DNA of 64,000 nucleotides from assembly GCF_048569485.1 (NCBI RefSeq), contig NC_134361.1:166945758-167009757 (forward strand), read 5' to 3'. The position numbers were made by a program, and so were the translations under genes. This document shows positions 45,869-56,527 of this stretch, in pieces. How positions within the stretch are numbered: position 1 is the first letter of the stretch; each line of letters starts with the position of its first letter. This DNA comes from Anomaloglossus baeobatrachus. Lineage: Eukaryota > Chordata > Amphibia > Anura > Aromobatidae. The notes below the pieces were generated by a model. That model was not told the origin of the DNA and did no database searches. It was given only the letters and a program-made list of their open reading frames with translations.

Positions 45869-46487
45869 GATGGGGGCGGGCTGTCTGGTGTCCGTTACTG
45901 TCCCTACTGCCGATTTACGCAGCCGAGTGCTTCCGTGGTCCCGCGCATGCGCCGTGCGACTGTACCGGGACTGTGCAATGTGTGCAGTGTGCCCGCTGGT
46001 GACGTGTTGCGCAAGCACGAGATTATGGGCGGTGCTGTGATTGTCATCAGCAAGTGCCCGCCCATAATCTCATGCCCGCCCTTTCCCCTCTGCCTCCAAC
46101 ATTCTGCGCAAGCGCTAGCCAGATGACCCGACGTCACCTCTCGTAACCGGTGGTGTCCTGCTCCGCTCCTCCCATCTATTTCCTGCTCCAGGGCAAGATG
46201 GGAAAGAGGTGACGTCGGGTCATCTGGCCAGCGCTTGCGCAGAACACTGGAGGCAGAGGGGAAAGGGCGGGCACGAGATTATGGGCGGGCATCGCCCATA
46301 ATCTCGTGCCTGCACAACACGTCACCAGCGGTCACACAGTGCACAGTCCCGGTACAGTCGCACAGCGCATGCGCGGGATCACGGGCGCACTAGGCGGCGT
46401 CCTGAAGTTCGAAATGGAGCGTTGGGGGACGGCGTAAATCGGCAGGAGGGACAGTAACGGACACCAGACATCCCGCCCCCATGGATA
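45869..46487. repeat. Long hairpin element with arms of about 280 bp (copy 1)
   Basis: The left arm (about 45869-46136) and right arm (about 46205-46487) are reverse complements: TGTCCGTTACTGTCCCT answers AGGGACAGTAACGGACA, and CATCTGGCYAGCGCTTGCGC is present in both orientations. A nested smaller palindrome (GCACGAGATTATGGGCGG) lies within each arm. It has no ORF. It is repeated at 53617-54235. Confidence 0.9.
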
Positions 46488-46872
46488 ATTTAGAAGATTT
46501 GCATACCAAAAGGTACAACTTTATAAAGTATTTAATTTGGTCTAAAAGGGGGCACAAAAACTATAGGAACCTTGCTAGAATGCAGCCCAGGAGCTGCAGA
46601 AGGGGAAACTTTTAGGTTTAAAGCAAAATTTCTGCTGACAGGTTCCCTTTAATGTCTTCATCACAGTCAGACATGTGTAGTGCTTGAACTACTGTATTTC
46701 TTGGATGTGGCGGCTTCAGATTTCTGTGGTGATCTTCAAATAAGTTTGCTCTGACATTACTGTAGTTTCCTGCATATTCGCATGGTCTCCTGACCTGGTC
46801 TGATACCTCACCGCTTCTGTAGCCTCAAGGGTAACCAGAACTGCAGCTGCATCCCCCTCCTCCTTGTGATAT
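46488..46872. other. Repeat end and unique-looking intronic or intergenic text
   Basis: 46600-46655 ends in TGACAGGTTCCCTTTAA, the reverse of the dispersed GGGAACCTGTCA repeat. 46656-46872 holds no ORF or exon that I can support. Confidence 0.5.
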
Positions 46873-46875
46873 TTA

Positions 46876-47270
46876 GGGTAAGTTCACACAGTGCGTTTTC
46901 CGCGGCGTTTTTGCGCGTTTTTCGGGTGCGTTTTTGGCTTCAAAACTGCAGGACTTTGCTTCCCCAGCACAGTCTATGAGTTTTCATTTTTGCTGTCTGC
47001 ACACAACTTTTTTTTTAAGCTGCGTTTTTGAGCTAAAAAATAAAAATATGGACATGTCAATTCTTTCCTGCGTTTTTCCCCCATTGAATGCATTGGAAAA
47101 ACGCAGAAAACCGCAGAGATCAAAAACGCAGCAAAACGTAGCCAAAAACGCACCAAATCGCGGTAAAAACGCATGCGTGTTTTGCTGCGTTTTTTTGCCG
47201 CGGGTGCGTTTTTGTGCATTTTTAGCGGCCAAAAACACAGCGTCAAAAAAACGCAGTGTGTGCACATAGC
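46876..47270. mobile_element. Harbinger-type MITE, GCGTTTTT-rich (copy 1)
   Basis: TTA flanks both sides (46873-46875, 47271-47273). The two halves pair through AAAAACGC and GCGTTTTT blocks. The duplicate at 54624-54999 differs by a small gain and a loss. Confidence 0.8.
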
Positions 47271-47390
47271 TTACTATATTTCTGTAGATGGACTGGAACC
47301 ATACTTTACATGGGCTACTTTAGAGTGCTCCATTTAGCCTCCTAGGCTCCCAGGTATTAGAATCGCACATTCACTTCATGTTCTCTATTA

Positions 47391-47860
47391 GGCCTAAGCC
47401 ACACGGCATGAAAATCGGTGCGAGTGGATTGCGATAAAAAAATCGCATTCCACTCGGACCAATATTACCCTATGTGTCAGCACACATGTGTGATTATTTT
47501 CTGAGCCCTAATCGGACCGAGAAAACAATCGCAGCATGCAGCGGTGCAATGTGATCATTGTTTCACTCGCACCCATTCAAGTGTATGGGGCAAGAGAAAA
47601 ATCGCACTGCACTCGCAGTACACCGGTGTACCACAAGTGCAGGGCGAGAATGGCAATAGCCGGCTACGGAGGAGAAAGGGAGATAAATCCCTCCTCTCCT
47701 CAGCGCTGGCCCGCCCCTCCACAGAGCCGGCCCGCCCCCGCAGCTGAGGTCTGCTCGCACGATCGGACCTCAGTCGCAATGACACTCGGCTCTGCTGTAC
47801 TGCCAGCGTGAGCAGAGTGTCATGCGAGGGGATCGCAGTAATCACCGTGTGGCCCCAGCC
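47391..47860. mobile_element. Harbinger-type MITE, ATCGCA-rich (copy 1)
   Basis: TTA flanks both sides (47388-47390, 47861-47863). Ends GGCCTAAGCCACACGG and, on the reverse strand, GGCTGGGGCCACACGG pair, as do the CACTCGCA/TGCGAGTG interior blocks. The duplicate is at 55120-55589. Confidence 0.8.
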
Positions 47861-47927
47861 TTACAGTGAGGGAATCCCATGTGACATTGCCCTGAGTTCC
47901 TCTCTCCTCTTCTGTGCTTGCCATTAG

Positions 47928-48093
47928 AGGACCAACTGGAAATCCAAAGATTTTCGACAACTTCTCCAGACAGGAGAACGGAAAACTTGTGCAAAGGTAC
48001 GTGAACCAGACGTTCTGGAGAGATTCACGGTACCCTGGTCCAGAGGCCACAATAGTGAGCACCAGGGCGCATCAAACCTTCTATTACTCATGA
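47928..48093 (+). CDS. Terminal coding exon of an unidentified host gene (copy 1)
   Basis: A strong acceptor precedes it: a CT-rich tract (CCTCTCTCCTCTTCTGTGC) and then TTAG. The frame that starts with one carried-over codon position runs 54 residues, GPTGNPKIFDNFSRQENGKL then VQRYVNQTFWRDSRYPGPEA and on to a final FYYS and TGA. The composition is that of real coding sequence, and the duplicate at 55657 keeps the frame with only two amino-acid changes that I noticed (N to S, H to Q). An alternative is an internal exon ending at CAAAGGTACGTG (47997). I do not recognise the protein. In mammals SLC35F6 lies upstream of CENPA in the same direction, but this tail does not resemble the SLC35F6 C-terminus that I know. 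The stop is 264 bases before the CENP-A ATG. Confidence 0.65.
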
Positions 48094-48357
48094 CATTCCT
48101 GACAACCCCTCATTGTCACATGTACGTTACACCATAATGTAATGATATCACAGGGCAGAGTAATCAGGAGAGAGTGTCATATGTAGGAGAGAATTCGCAG
48201 GGCTATGGTCCAGAGGCCGCTATGGATAAAGCCACTGGACAGGGCCCTGCAAATCTTTTTGCTGAGCTCCAGTAGACATAGTAATATACGTCATTCATGA
48301 TCCTGCTGAGTTGTCTCTTGTTTGAAGCTCTGATTTTGTCACTCAGCCTTTATCATC
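48094..48357 (+). promoter_or_regulatory. cenpa: CENP-A upstream region, copy 1, with CHR-like site
   Basis: This short interval must hold both the end of the upstream gene and the CENP-A promoter and 5' UTR. TTTGAA at 48321-48326 is a canonical cell-cycle genes homology region (CHR) core, the site used by DREAM/MuvB at G2/M genes, a class that includes CENP-A in mammals. No TATA box or clear CCAAT box was found. The 6-mer alone is weak evidence. Confidence 0.4.
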
Positions 48358-48505
48358 ATGGGGAAGCCACAGACCTCTCAACATCGCAGAAAGACTAAGC
48401 AGCCACAAAAGAAGGCTTCATCTTCTCAACCATTGCAAAAACCACAGCCTTCAACTTCAAAATCTCCTGGAAGCAAAGGAGCAGGTCCTTCTCGGTCTCC
48501 GCAGG
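48358..48505 (+). CDS. cenpa: CENP-A exon 1, copy 1 (centromeric histone H3 N-terminal tail)
   Basis: It encodes 49 residues plus one base: MGKPQTSQHRRKTKQPQKKA followed by a serine-, proline- and lysine-rich tail ending in SRSPQG. This is the divergent N-terminal tail of the histone that replaces H3 in centromeric nucleosomes. The donor is CAGGGTAAGA with the intron in phase 1, which fits exon 2 at 62592 exactly. The assignment rests on exons 2 and 3. It is a near-identical twin of 56087-56234; one residue differs (K here, N in copy 2, in QPLQ[K/N]PQPS). To reach exon 2, a transcript from this copy must skip the duplicated upstream-gene exon at 55657. Confidence 0.9.
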
Positions 48506-48796
48506 GTAAGATGCGTACGTCATTCCATACATCAGGTAAATTTGAAGAGCCATCAACTTATTTTACCTGGCGAGGATTGAAAAATGTGCACATTTGTATT
48601 AAATCCTCATGTGTATGCAGGCAAATACACCCATTTCTGCAGCCCTGTCCAGCCACTAGGGGGAGCACACTGTATGCTGATGTATACATGATGACTGCGC
48701 TCCTGCATGACTTTTTATACATTTTTATTTTATTTTTTTTGTACCTAGTGGTCATGGCAGGTAGGTTCATTTAAGCTGTGATGTATTATTTATTAC

Positions 48797-51320
48797 TTTT
48801 CTTTGTCGCTCCATTGGGAGACCCAGACAATTGGGTGTATAGCTTCTGCCTCCGGAGGCCACACAAAGTATTACACTCAAAAGTGTAACCCCTCCCCTCT
48901 GCCTATACACCCTCCCGTGCCTCACGGGCTCCTCATTTTTATGCTTTGTGTGGAAGGAGGCACACATCCACTCACACATCTCCATTTTAGTCAGCAGCAG
49001 CTGCTGATTGTATCGGTTGGAAGAAAAGAGGGCCCCCACGGGGCCCCCGGCATGCTCCCTTCTCACCCCACTAAGTCGGCGGTGCTGTTAAGGTTGAGGT
49101 ACCCATTGCGGGTACGACGGCCGGAGCCTCATGCCGTGTTTCCTTCTCCATCCCTTAGGGCTCTGGTAGAAGTGGGATCCAAAGCGGTCATCCAGGTTCT
49201 GGGACCGTGCTCCCTCCGCAGCCCCTGAGGGAATCTGCTGGACAGGAGCTTATCTATCCTCAGGGACAGGGCCCTGCATCCACGAGGTACTCTGTGTCCC
49301 CATGGGGAATGTGTATGGAGCGCCTGGTTCCCGGACGCCGCAACTGGCTGCTGAATTGTGAAGACCGGGGACTACCGCGCCGACCGCGCCTGCTTGTCGG
49401 CCGCGGTATTAAATTTAGTCCCCGGCTTCATCGCGGCCTAGTGGCAAAACTCCCGCCCCCGGGCCTGTCTATCAGAGATAGGGGCGGGACAGCCGACCTG
49501 ACGTCGGATGTGAGGGCCGGGGCATCCTGTATGCTCCCTCCCCCCTCACTGATCACTGTGGGGACCCCAGATTCCCGCACTTTTCCTAACGCCGCCCACG
49601 GCTTCACTCCTCCCCTGAGAGCTCCGGCAGCCATTTTTCGGACATTCTGCCGGTGGAGAATCACAGAGAACAGCTCTGCAGCTCTGGGAGACCAAGGCAG
49701 GGAATCTGGAGCACACACACCCTGCTTTTTAGCGGTCGGTAAGCCGCACCGGTCACTCGGTGTTGGTCCCCCTGGGTGCCGGTATAGATACGTATATATA
49801 TACTTATTTCTGTTCGGCCGGGCTGTATACCCTTTTTTCTATATACCCTCAGTGATCACGCTCCTAGGACACTACAGCATGTCGTCCACAAGGAGCAAGG
49901 GCACTAAAGCACAGTAAGCTCTCTCAAGGGACAAGTATCGGCGCTCTCAGTATTTTTTCAAAGGCGCCTGGCCAGGCTCCCGCAGGTCCGCACGTTCCTG
50001 CAAGGAGTATGCCACATAGTCCCACCTTACAAGCGCCCACTAGAGCCCTGGGACCTTAACAGGGTGCTAACGGCTCTTCAGAAACCACCTTTCCAGCCGC
50101 TGCGAGATGTCTCCTTATCACGTCTTTCGCAGAAGGTGGCATTTCTAGTGGCAGTCACATCACTCCGAAGAGTGTCGGATCTTGCAGCGCTGTCATGCAA
50201 AGCCCCCTTCCTGGTTTTTCACCAGGATAAGGTGGTTCTGCGTCCTGTTCCGGAATTTCTCCCTAAGGTGGTATCTCCTTTTCATCTCAATCAGGATATC
50301 ACCTTACCTTCTTTTTGCCCTAATCCAATTCACCGATGTGAAAAGGATTTGCACTCATTAGATCTAGTGAGAGCACTCCGGTACTACGTGTCTCGCACAG
50401 CGCCCCTGCGCCGTTCAGATGCACTCTTTGTACTTGTCGCCGGTCAGCGCAAGGGTTCGCAGGCTTCCAAGTCAACCTTGGCTCGGTGGATCAAGGAACC
50501 GATTCTTGAAGCTTACCGTTCTTCGGGGCTTCCGCTTCCTTCGGGGCTGAAAGCCCATTCTACCAGAGCCGTGGGTGCGTCCTGGGCATTGCGGCACCGG
50601 GCGACGGCTCAGCAGGTGTGTCAGGCAGCTACCTGGTCTAGCCTGCACACTTTCACGAAACACTATCAGGTGCATACCTATGCTTCGGCAGATGCCAGTC
50701 TAGGTAGGCGAGTCCTTCAGGCGGCGGTTGCCCACCTGTAAGGCTATGTGCCCACGCTGCGGATTTCGCGCGGATTTTGCCGCGGATTTGCCGCGGATTT
50801 CCCGAAAATCTGCAGCAGCAGCACTTCCAAGCCATTTCAATGGCATTTTGGAAATGCCCACCCAGGGACTGCTTTTGGACGTCCCAATTGTCTGGGTCTC
50901 CCAATGGAGCGACAAAGAAGAAGGGAATTTTGTTTACTTACCGTAAATTCCTTTTCTTCTAGCTCCAATTGGGAGACCCAGCACCCGCCCCTGTTCCCTT
51001 CGGGCTTGTTGTTCTGTTGTGTACACATGTTGTTCATGTTCAATTGTTTCTTGGTTCATGGTTTCAGTTCTCCGAACATCCTTCGGATTGAATTTACCTT
51101 AGACCAATTTATAAGTTTCCTCCTTCCTGCTCTTGCACCAAAACTGAGGAGCCCGTGAGGCACGGGAGGGTGTATAGGCAGAGGGGAGGGGTTACACTTT
51201 TGAGTGTAATACTTTGTGTGGCCTCCGGAGGCAGAAGCTATACACCCAATTGTCTGGGTCTCCCAATTGGAGCTAGAAGAAAAGGAATTTACGGTAAGTA
51301 AACAAAATTCCCTTCTTTTT
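48797..51320 (+). mobile_element. DIRS-type element, chimeric junction copy (B)
   Basis: The left flank (CTGTGATGTATTATTTATTA) is that of the DIRS in CENP-A intron 1 at 56.5 kb; the right flank (AAATTGTGAAAAGTTTATTC) is that of DIRS copy A in the Tc1. After about 48877 it follows copy A rather than the intron copy. It has inverted terminal repeats, the recombinase part and the internal complementary region (about 50870-50975), and is non-autonomous. The shortened MITE is near its recombinase end. Confidence 0.9.
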
Positions 51321-52754
51321 AAATTGTGAAAAGTTTATTCAGAGGGTCTTTTATTATTCAACCCCTCAAACCACCAGAATTCTGTTTGGTTCCCCTAAAG
51401 TATTAAGAAGTATTTCAGGCACAAAGAACAATGAGCTTCACATGTTTGGATTAATTATCTCTTTTTCCAGCCTTTTCTGACTAATTAAGACCCTCTCCAA
51501 ACTTGTGAACAGCACTCATACTTGGTCAACATGGGAAAGACAAAGGAGCATTCCAAGGCCATCAGAGACAAGATCGTGGAGGGTCACAAGGCTGGCATGG
51601 GGTACAAAACCCTTTCCAAGGAGTTGGGCCTACCTGTCTCCACTGTTGGGAGCATCATCCGGAAGTGGAAGGCTTATGGAACTACTGTTAGCCTTCCACG
51701 GCCTGGACAGCCTTTGAAAGATTCCACCCGTGCCGAGGCCAGGCTTGTCCGAAGAGTCAAGGCTAACCCAAGGACAACAAGGAAGGAGCTCCGGGAAGAT
51801 CTCATGGCAGTGGGGACATTGGTTTCAGTCAATACCATAAGTAACGTACTCCACCGCAATGGTCTCCGTTCCAGACGAGCCCGTAAGTTACCTTTACTTT
51901 CAAAGCGTCATGTCAAGGCTCGTCTACAGTTTGCTCATGATCACTTGGAGGACTCTGAGACAGACTGGTTCAAGGTTCTCTGGTCTGATGAGACCAAGAT
52001 CGAGATCTTTGGTTCCAACCACACACGTGACGTTTGGAGACTGGATGGCACTGCATACGACCCCAAGAATACCATCCCTACAGTCAAGCATGGTGGTGGC
52101 AGCATCATGCTGTGGGGCTGTTTCTCAGCCAAGGGGCTTGGCCATCTGGTCCGCATCCATGGGAAGATGGATAGCACGGCCTACCTGGAGATTTTGGCCA
52201 AGAACCTCCGCTCCTCCATCAAGGATCTTAAGATGGGTCGTCATTTCATCTTCCAACAAGACAACGACCCAAAGCACACAGCCAAGAAAACCAAGGCCTG
52301 GTTCAAGAGGGAAAAAATCAAGGTGTTGCAGTGGCCTAGTCAGTCTCCTGACCTTAATCCAATTGAAAACTTGTGGAAGGAGCTCAAGATTAAAGTCCAC
52401 ATGAGACACCCAAAGAACCTAGATAACTTGGAGAAGATCTGCATGGAGTAGTGGGCCAATATAACTCCAGAGACCTGTGCCGGCCTGATCAGGTCTTATA
52501 AAAGACGATTATTAGCTGTAATTGCAAACAAGGGTTATTCTACAAAATATTAAACCTAGGGGTTGAATAATAATTGACCCACACTTTTATGTTGAAAATT
52601 TATGAAAATTTAACTGAGCAACATAACTTGTTTTTTTGTAAGATTTATGCATCTGTTAATCCTGCTCTTGTTTGAAGTTTGCAGGCTCTAACTTATTTGC
52701 ATCTTATCAAACCTGCTAAATCTGCAGGGGGTTGAATACTACTTGTAGGCACTG
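51321..52754 (+). mobile_element. Right part of the Tc1 element, duplicate
   Basis: It matches 42840-45006 without the Harbinger MITE. The right inverted repeat is present (ends 52754), but the left one was not duplicated, so this copy cannot be excised as a normal Tc1. Confidence 0.9.
51531..52450 (+). pseudogene. Tc1 transposase duplicate, C-terminally truncated
   Basis: It is almost identical to 43050-44072. A GAG to TAG change ends the frame after EKICME, so residues 307-340 are lost. The DD34E residues (153, 244, 279) remain. Other changes seen are F72 to L and V120 to L. The truncation after duplication and the missing left inverted repeat mean that the copy is under no constraint. Confidence 0.9.
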
Positions 52755-53616
52755 TATACACACAAGATAAATACACACACAAGATATATATGTAATCTAC
52801 TGTATATTACATAGTGTATTACATATTTACAATTTATTACAGTTTTTTGTGTTCTAAAGTTGTATCCAATAAATATATTTTATGTTCTATCCAAATATCT
52901 TGATTATTGTATCATAAAAATTATTAAATGTCTGATGTTCACATACACATGTTCATGTACTACAATACATTTTTCACCTAACTATAAGCAATATATGTAG
53001 GAGTCGGAGTCGGTGCAAGAGAAATTGAGGAGTCGGAGTCGAAGGTTTGGCTTACCGACTCCACAGCCCTGGTGTGTTCTCCGTGTGCTATCCGCGATAA
53101 CAAACGGAGAACCGGTAATTTGCATACTCACGAAGTCCGCGCTGCTGTCCAGGGTTCTGATCTTCGGCTCCAGCGCCGCCCACTCCCCGCTGACGCTGCT
53201 TCCGGCCGAGCGGAGGGGCGGAGATTAGCGCCCGTGACAGCACGCCCTCCTTTACACGCTCATAACGAGCGTCGGCCGGCAGGAACATTATGCAGCGGAA
53301 GAATCTGCGGGGCTGGTGGAGGTGAGTATGGGTTTTTTTATTTTAAAATTAATGACATGTGTTTTCCGGCGCGTTTCACACGGAACCGCATCCACACTAC
53401 ATCCGTGTGGTACGGGTGCGGGCCGTGTGACACCCGCGCTGCCGGAGAATACGTGGACATGTCAGCGTGAGAAAATCACGGACGCACGTAAGTACGGAAC
53501 GGACACATGTTCCGTTCCAAAATACTTACATGTGTCCAAACAATAATGAAAACAGGTCCACATGTCTCCGTGACGCCGGTACGTGAAAAAACTGCCAAAC
53601 GCGTACCGGAGGCACG
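52755..53616. repeat. Duplicated right ends of the hAT MITE and P-family repeat
   Basis: 52755-53071 repeats 45007-45323 (ending CCGACTCCACAGCCCTG), and 53072-53616 repeats 45324-45868. No gene is present. Confidence 0.85.
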
Positions 53617-54235
53617 GATGGGGGCGGGCTGTCTGGTGTCCGTTACTGTCCCTACTGCCGATTTACGCCGCCGAGTGCTTCCGTGGTCCCGCGCATGCGC
53701 CGTGCGACTGTACCGGGACTGTGCAATGTGTGCAGTGTGCCCGCTGGTGACGTGTTGCGCAAGCACGAGATTATGGGCGGTGCTGTGATTGTCATCAGCA
53801 AGTGCCCGCCCATAATCTCATGCCCGCCCTTTCCCCTCTGCCTCCAACATTCTGCGCAAGCGCTAGCCAGATGACCCGACGTCACCTCTCGTAACCGGTG
53901 GTGTCCTGCTCCGCTCCTCCCATCTATTTCCTGCTCCAGGGCAAGATGGGAAAGAGGTGACGTCGGGTCATCTGGCCAGCGTTTGCGCAGAACACTGGAG
54001 GCAGAGGGGAAAGGGCGGGCACGAGATTATGGGCGGGCATCGCCCATAATCTCGTGCCTGCACAACACGTCACCAGCGGTCACACAGTGCACAGTCCCGG
54101 TACAGTCGCACAGCGCATGCGCGGGATCACGGGCGCACTAGGCGGCGTCCTGAAGTTCGAAATGGAGCATTGGGGGACGGCGTAAATCGGCAGGAGGGAC
54201 AGTAACGGACACCAGACATCCCGCCCCCATGGATA
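53617..54235. repeat. Long hairpin element (copy 2)
   Basis: This is the duplicate of 45869-46487 with a few substitutions; the arms still pair. The text up to 54620 repeats 46488-46872 and holds no gene. Confidence 0.9.
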
Positions 54236-54623
54236 ATTTAGAAGATTTGCATACCAAAAGGTACAACTTTATAAAGTATTTAATTTGGTCTAAAAGGGGG
54301 CACAAAAACTATAGGAACCTTGCTAGAATGCAGCCCAGGAGCTGCAGAAGGGGAAACTTTTAGGTTTAAAGCAAAATTTCTGCTGACAGGTTCCCTTTAA
54401 TGTCTTCATCACAGTCAGACATGTGTAGTGCTTGAACTACTGTATTTCTTGGATGTGGCGGCTTCAGATTTCTGTGGTGATCTTCAAATAAGTTTGCTCT
54501 GACATTACTGTAGTTTCCTGCATATTCGCATGGTCTCCTGACCTGGTCTGATACCTCACCGCTTCTGTAGCCTCAAGGGTAACCAGAACTGCAGCTGCAT
54601 CCCCCTCCTCCTTGTGATATTTA

Positions 54624-54999
54624 GGGTAAGTTCACACAGTGCGTTTTCCGCGGCGTTTTTGCGCGTTTTTCGGGTGCGTTTTTGGCTTCAAAACTGCAGG
54701 ACTTTGCTTCCCCAGCACAGTCTATGAGTTTTCATTTTTGCTGTCTGCACACAACTTTTTTTTTAAGCTGCGTTTTTGAGCTAAAAAATAAAAATATGGA
54801 CATGTCAATTCTTTCCTGCGTTTTTCTGCGTTTTCCCCCCATTGAATGCATTGGAAAAACGCAGAAAACCGCAGAGATCAAAAACGCAGCAAAACGTAGC
54901 CAAAAACGCACCAAATCGCAGTAAAAACGCATGCGTGTTTTGCTGCATTTTTAGCGGCCAAAAACACAGCGTCAAAAAAACGCAGTGTGTGCACATAGC
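54624..54999. mobile_element. Harbinger-type MITE, GCGTTTTT-rich (copy 2)
   Basis: Duplicate of 46876-47270 with TTA flanks. It has an extra CTGCGTTTT block and has lost part of the right half. Confidence 0.8.
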
Positions 55000-55119
55000 T
55001 TACTATATTTCTGTAGATGGACTGGAACCGTACTTTACATGGGCTACTTTAGAGTGCTCCATTTAGCCTCCTAGGCTCCCAGGTATTAGAATCGCACATT
55101 CACTTCATGTTCTCTATTA

Positions 55120-55589
55120 GGCCTAAGCCACACGGCATGAAAATCGGTGCGAGTGGATTGCGATAAAAAAATCGCATTCCACTCGGACCAATATTACCCT
55201 ATGTGTCAGCACACATGTGTGATTATTTTCTGAGCCCTAATCGGACCGAGAAAACAATCGCAGCATGCAGCGGTGCAATGTGATCATTGTTTCACTCGCA
55301 CCCATTCAAGTGTATGGGGCAAGAGAAAAATCGCACTGCACTCGCAGTACACCGGTGTACCACAAGTGCAGGGCGAGAATGGCAATAGCCGGCTACGGAG
55401 GAGAAAGGGAGATAAATCCCTCCTCTCCTCAGCGCTGGCCCGCCCCTCCACAGAGCCGGCCCGCCCCCGCAGCTGAGGTCTGCTCGCACGATCGGACCTC
55501 AGTCGCAATGACACTCGGCTCTGCTGTACTGCCAGCGTGAGCAGAGTGTCATGCGAGGGGATCGCAGTAATCCCCGTGTGGCCCCAGCC
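55120..55589. mobile_element. Harbinger-type MITE, ATCGCA-rich (copy 2)
   Basis: Duplicate of 47391-47860 with nearly unchanged sequence and the same TTA flanks. Confidence 0.8.
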
Positions 55590-55656
55590 TTACAGTGAGG
55601 GAATCCCATGTGACATTGCCCTGAGTTCCTCTCTCCTCTTCTGTGCTTGCCATTAG

Positions 55657-55822
55657 AGGACCAACTGGAAATCCAAAGATTTTCGACAACTTCTCCAGAC
55701 AGGAGAACGGAAAACTTGTGCAAAGGTACGTGAGCCAGACGTTCTGGAGAGATTCACGGTACCCTGGTCCAGAGGCCACAATAGTGAGCACCAGGGCGCA
55801 GCAAACCTTCTATTACTCATGA
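55657..55822 (+). CDS. Terminal exon of the unidentified host gene (copy 2)
   Basis: The acceptor, frame and stop are the same as at 47928-48093. Two replacements were noticed (N to S in QRYVNQ, H to Q in TRAHQ). It now lies inside the potential transcript of CENP-A copy 1. CENP-A exon 1 leaves one codon base and this exon expects two, so a splice between them would be out of frame and stop early. The upstream gene probably needs only copy 1. Confidence 0.6.
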
Positions 55823-56086
55823 CATTCCTGACAACTCCTCATTGTCACATGTACGTTACACCATAATGTAATGATATCACAGGGCAGAGTAATCAGGAGA
55901 GAGTGTCATATGTAGGAGAGAATTCGCAGGGCTATGGTCCAGAGGCCGCTATGGATAAAGCCACTGGACAGGGCCCTGCAAATCTTTTTGCTGAGCTCCA
56001 GTAGACATAGTAATATACGTCATTCATGATCCTGCTGAGTTGTCTCTTGTTTGAAGCTCTGATTTTGTCACTCAGCCTTTATCATC
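55823..56086 (+). promoter_or_regulatory. cenpa: CENP-A upstream region, copy 2, with CHR-like site
   Basis: It repeats 48094-48357. The TTTGAA core is conserved at 56050-56055, 31 bases before the ATG. Because exon 1 of this unit is the one nearest exon 2, this is the more likely working promoter. Confidence 0.45.
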
Positions 56087-56234
56087 ATGGGGAAGCCACA
56101 GACCTCTCAACATCGCAGAAAGACTAAGCAGCCACAAAAGAAGGCTTCATCTTCTCAACCATTGCAAAACCCACAGCCTTCAACTTCAAAATCTCCTGGA
56201 AGCAAAGGAGCAGGTCCTTCTCGGTCTCCGCAGG
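56087..56234 (+). CDS. cenpa: CENP-A exon 1, copy 2 (proximal)
   Basis: It encodes the N-terminal tail MGKPQTSQHRRKTKQPQKKA... to SRSPQG and one base of the next codon (148 nt). The donor GGTAAGA at 56235 is in phase 1. Joined to exon 2 it restores a GAT codon and the frame continues [18 protein letters not shown]. The start is the first ATG, in the context ATCATCATGG. No intact acceptor precedes it, as expected for a first exon. It is about 6.36 kb from exon 2, nearly all of the intron being DIRS. Confidence 0.93.
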
Positions 56235-56527
56235 GTAAGATGCGTACGTCATTCCATACATCAGGTAAATTTGAAGAGCCATCAACTTATTTTACCTGGC
56301 GAGGATTGAAAAATGTGCACATTTGTATTAAATCCTCATGTGTATGCAGGCAAATACACCCATTTCTGCAGCCCTGTCCAGCCACTAGGGGGAGCACACT
56401 GTATGCTGATGTATACAGGATGACTGCGCTCCTGCATGACTTTTTATACATTTTTATTTTATTTTTTTTGTACCTAGTGGTCATGGCAGGTAGGTTCATT
56501 TAAGCTGTGATGTATTATTTATTACTT
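56235..56527 (+). other. Start of CENP-A intron 1
   Basis: Host intron text shared with 48506-48796. It includes CCACTAGGGGGAGCACACTGTA, a CTCF-like or SINE-tail motif, and a T-rich tract. I see no exon. Confidence 0.6.

Larger units (their letters stand above)
40025..48800 (+). repeat. Tandem segmental duplication, unit 1 (8776 bp)
   Basis: It runs from the left end of DIRS copy A to the start of CENP-A intron 1. Unit 2 (48801-56529, 7729 bp) repeats it in the same order. The length difference is explained by the 730-bp Harbinger MITE only in unit 1, a shortening of the MITE in the DIRS of unit 2, and small changes. I noticed about four substitutions per kilobase over the transposase, so the event is recent. 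Confidence 0.9.

Noticed and set aside
47928-48093. Assignment of the upstream exon to SLC35F6
   Set aside because: Synteny would suggest it, but the 54 residues do not match the SLC35F6 C-terminus as I know it; left unnamed.
48358-48774. Extended 138-codon frame starting at CENP-A exon 1 (and at 56087-56503)
   Set aside because: It reads past a strong donor at 48506 into intron sequence; the true exon ends at codon 49 plus one base.
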